NCBI GenBank assembly: GCA_003993805.1
Contig: RSEF01000002.1
Coordinates: 11,146,788 to 11,210,787 of the forward strand
Source: Himantopus leucocephalus
Lineage: Eukaryota > Chordata > Aves > Charadriiformes > Recurvirostridae
DNA: 64,000 nucleotides
Direction of reading: 5' to 3'
The stretch's first letter is position 1. Every line of letters starts with the position of its first letter. The notes beneath the pieces are model-generated. The model made no database searches, was not told the origin of the DNA, and saw nothing but the letters and a program-made list of their open reading frames with translations. Both the position numbers and the translations under genes were made by a program. Of this stretch, positions 60,372 to 64,000 are shown piece after piece.

Positions 60372-63300
60372 TAAAAACCCCTCACATATCAGGGGTCGCT
60401 CACCACCGAGAGGCTACAGCGCTTAACGGAAGGGGCAAATGACCCAGCGTGTCCCAAATTAGTTATTGGAAGTGGTCGATATATTGAGCTGTCTGTCTGT
60501 CTTGCTGTCTTTTTGTAACGGTTTGTAAGGGCTCCAAGCCAGAAAGTAAAATGCGCTCGAGCCAGTTTCATCAGCAGGGAGGAGCTGATGTTGACATTGT
60601 ATTTTCCTTTTAACGCTTTGAGGGTGAAGAGGAGAATGAGCTACTGGGATTGCTTGTGGCTCTCATTTCTGTGCCTCCCCCGCCCCGAGGGTGCCCTGAA
60701 AACCTGAAATGAGGGGAGTTAAATACAATATATTGCCTTTCTGTGATGCGCTGCCCGTCGATTGGCCCTTATCTGTGGTAGTGAGGGTGGGAGGAAGGAC
60801 TGTTTATATCACGGTATACGTAACGTTCTCGCTTTATGCAGAAAATGCTTCTTGGTGTGTATCGCATCATTGTCTACACACCAACGAGGTACTAATTAAA
60901 ACAGCTGTTAGGAAATGCTTGCAGAAGACCAAGATCAAACTGGCGTAGACCTTCACTAAGAAATATGCTAATTCAGTGTACTAAAGTTGTAATACAGTTT
61001 TACGGTGCAGTTTCTGTTGCTGTAAGCATAATCCAAGAAGGCTCTGAGGATGTGGGACGTGGTTTGGAATTGGACATCTGTATCTGCACTGCTGTAACTT
61101 CCCTGCAGCTGGAGCTGGGATGAATTTAGCCCACTGACAGTCTCTTTCCTTCTGTGCCACTGACGTTACACCCAGTAGACGGGATGGCTCGTGTTTTCTG
61201 ACTGTGGCAGTCTGAACGAAGATGGGTTGGAACTGGGAAGCGGGTGGAGAAAGGGGCAGCATCCCGGTTTCAGTGTCTTCCCCCAAGCTGCTCTTGATGT
61301 GCTCTTAGTCAAGTGCATTATAGTGCTCAGTGCCTGAGAAAATGAAATCATTCAGTGCTTAAAGCTCCTGCCTTTAGGCATCCGTGTTGCAACTCCTTTG
61401 GCCTGTTCCCAAAACTAATCCCTACAGAGAGTGGCATCAGTAATTCGTGCAGTTTTGTTGTGCTGTAGAAGATCGGTCATACTCTAGCCATGCTAACTCT
61501 GGGTTAAATGGTTTTCAAGGCAACTTTGTGCATCTTTATGCCCTGAACGTGCAGCACCTTACATCTGTGCTTAACTTGACCATTATGAGCTAGTCCACTG
61601 GCTTCGGTGGAGTACGTTCACCGTGATATGCTTACGCATGTATGTAAATATTCACAAGACTGAGGTTTTAACACGTGTTGAGCTCATGACGTGTTAGGGT
61701 GTCTCTGCTGCCTTCGTGAAGCAGGAGACTGTTGAAGGCGACTGCGTGCTTAAACGTGCGTGCGGGTCTCACTGGTAACACTGGGAGCTGAGCGACTGCT
61801 GTAAAGTGTGCCTCGTTTTAAAGTGCTTTCCTGAGTCAGGCTTGCTAGGAAAATGTTTTTCAAATGCTGGATGCCTGAATTGGTTTGTTGTGTTGTTTGT
61901 GAGCATGAGTTTTTCGGTTCTGATGCTGCTGAATGCTGTGGGTCTTACAGCTGCCGCTTGTACCCAGCAGCCCAGTTCTCTGGTGCCAAAACCTGTGACG
62001 GACAGTGCAGCTTTAGGAACAGCTTCTGAAAGAAAGCTGCTGCTTTGTGGAAAAGAGGGGAGACACTGGCGGGATTATTGCAAGATCGTTTCTTGGCTGT
62101 GAGCTAAAGCTGTCCCCTTTCTTGCTCTTGGAAGCGTCTTATGTGATAGCGCTGGTCCTACCCACGCAATGCCTCTGAAAACCTGACACGGAATCGCTGG
62201 TGTTCGTGTGACCAGAGAGCTGTGTCACTCGCACAGCGGGCGCTGTGCAGATGTTGTAATTACAGTCTTCACTGGTAGTCATCATACATTTAAATTTGGC
62301 CATGGCGGTTCCTCCCCGCCCCGGCCTCGTAGCCAAATTCGGAGTTGCTCGTTGAGCTGTGCACCAGGCATAGCCTCACTCGCGGCAGGGATGCTGGCAG
62401 GAGAACCTCAGAAGTGGCTGCTGGACAGGTAGCTCGTGTTTTTTAGACGATAGGGCAAAGTGCCTTTTTTTTTTTTATTGCAAGAGTTCAGGCAGTTCTG
62501 CGGTGCTCATTGGTTGAGAGGGAGGAGCAGTTCGTCAGGAAGGTGTTTACCTGGTGTTCTGCTAAGATGGTCTCTGTGGCGATGGTAACCCATTGGTTAT
62601 CGTGGGCAAGCCACATGCTTTCTACCTCCCCTTTGTTGTGGTCTGAATGGGCTTTTCTGTTTTAAACGTAGCTATTTAAAAGGTAGTATGGATGTAAATT
62701 AGCATAACCATTGTAGATATGGTTAGTTTCATTATTACGATTTAGAAGGCAGAGATCAGTCAGAGTCAGAAGTGCTTAGCCGTGTCCGCAGCGCCTGCGC
62801 GCTGGTAGCCAGCCCCACACAGGCAGTGAGCGAGGGAGGTAGCCTAGCACTCGGATGGGTGCTGAGAATGGCGTTCACGTTGATGTGTTGGCGCATAATG
62901 TATTGTTCAGCTTAAGGCACCAATAGCACGCTTCTTGATGGCGTTTTCGTTTCATTTTGGGAGGGGGAAAATGCTTCTGTGTTTCTCAGAACGTAGGGGC
63001 GCAGCACCAGTTTAAGTTTTATGAGTATTAGAAGTTGTGGAATCATCCTCATCTCAACCAGATATTCTGAAGACATTTCTTTTGCTGTGTTTGGGTGAGC
63101 GTGTCTGATGCTGGCATGTTACATATGTGTCCTTTGACACTCGGTAGTAGTTTCCACTGAGAGTACTAAAGCTTGCATTGCTCAAAACTGTAGCCCTTCT
63201 AGGCTGATGCAATCAACGTGTCACTCTGCAGTAGTTGTTCTTTAGGGCTGCTTAGAATTTTACGAGGCTTTAGTTTTCTAACTATGTATAAAATTGTACT

Positions 63301-64000
63301 GGGTGGAAATAGATGAATCATCTTGTTTTTTAGAATAGCTTGGGGGTTGTTAACTGAAGAACGGATTTAATAAAACCAGGAGTCCTGAAATGTGCTGTCT
63401 TATTAAAAAAAAGTAATTCTACAACCCTTCCATTCTTAAAAACACTTAAGAATTAAAAAAAAAGCGCCCCCCAAATACTTTTCTCATTTTCCCCTCAATT
63501 TAAGGGTATACAAGGTTATATTGCCCTTGCAATTACTTCCTGAACCAAAATTAATTGGGAAAAGATGCTCTGTAGTTCTTCCAGTATTTTATCCAAGTGT
63601 CAGATAACATAGTAGAAACACTTAAAGAACCACGGACGCCACATGGAAAATGTGAAAACCATCCTGTTCAGAAACTGTTCTCCCTATATTCCATCCTATA
63701 CTTCCAGTCCTCTTCCATTTTAAATGTATGAGGCATAGCAGATTTCTTTTTTTTTTTTAAGTTTGAACTTTTCTCCAAAGAGCACTTTCAAAAAAGTGTC
63801 AGCAGATCTTTAATGAGTGGTTACTTATTCCCAAAGGCACTGGACGCGAACTCAGCTAATTAATTCGGTCCTCAGCTTTCGTTGTATCAACTGGCTCGAT
63901 TATATTTGGTAATATTGTTTGGGTTGATTGGGTCATTGTCTCACCAGGTTTATTATTTTATTAGGTATAAGTTCTGTCTTTTGTTGTCTGCATGTAGTCA

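Larger units (their letters stand above)
59295..64000 (+). other. DIP2C: DIP2C intron 1 (5' part)
   Basis: It begins with the GTAAAG donor and runs off the window. The first 550 bases stay CpG-rich (continuing island); then the sequence turns AT-rich, with an assembly gap and a second GC-rich block at 60058-60200. No further exon with the next DIP2 residues (DITQKGYEKK) is present, in line with the very long first intron of this gene in other vertebrates. Open frames such as 61806-62102 show no known domain. A GCGCCTGCGC word at 62791-62800 resembles half of an NRF1 site. Confidence 0.9.

Noticed and set aside
61806..62102. 98-codon + ORF in DIP2C intron 1
   Set aside because: No splice sites or family resemblance; treated as chance.
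1..64000. CRISPR arrays, operons, phage or insertion sequences, tRNA/rRNA genes, endogenous retrovirus
   Set aside because: No regularly spaced repeats, no prokaryotic gene density, no tRNA cloverleaf and no LTR pair were seen; the window is vertebrate nuclear DNA.

Overview
This is vertebrate nuclear DNA, almost certainly from a bird. Spaced, intron-scale sequence carries many 3'-truncated CR1 LINE copies, several ending in the CR1-type 8-bp repeats (ATTCTGTG-like). A few very old MIR/CORE-SINE remnants are present, and I see no Alu, L1 or recognisable LTR element. There are no prokaryotic operons, ribosome binding sites or CRISPR arrays. Most open frames are noise or CR1 fragments.

The one gene I recognise with confidence is DIP2C (disco-interacting protein 2 homolog C). 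Its first coding exon lies at 59210-59294 on the + strand, inside a strong CpG island (about 58.3-59.85 kb, probably continuing across an assembly gap at 59958-60057). The first 28 codons read into a canonical donor, and everything from 59295 to 64000 is the 5' part of a long first intron. The island has GC boxes, a CACGTG E-box, short upstream ORFs and a GGA-repeat leader.

The 58 kb upstream of DIP2C would usually be treated as intergenic. It contains CR1 copies at about 3.2, 5.0, 6.3, 12.4, 17.4, 25.2, 34.2, 48.6, 55.1 and 58.2 kb, MIR remnants at 33.3 and 50.3 kb, a 142-bp TTCCC tract at 54.5 kb, and a hairpin-forming inverted repeat at 6.0 kb.

The main hunting result is a set of + strand segments that look like exons of an unrecognised protein-coding gene running head-to-tail into DIP2C. 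The best two (24568-24792 and 29253-29447) have good splice sites, protein-like translations rich in amphipathic leucine helices, and matching codon phase (2 to 2). Three further segments (47944-48097, 55447-55546, 57054 onward) continue the phase without a break, and the last reaches a stop followed at once by AATAAA at 57315. I could not name the family. The chain is an inference that needs transcript data. Other isolated exon-like segments are listed as weaker findings.
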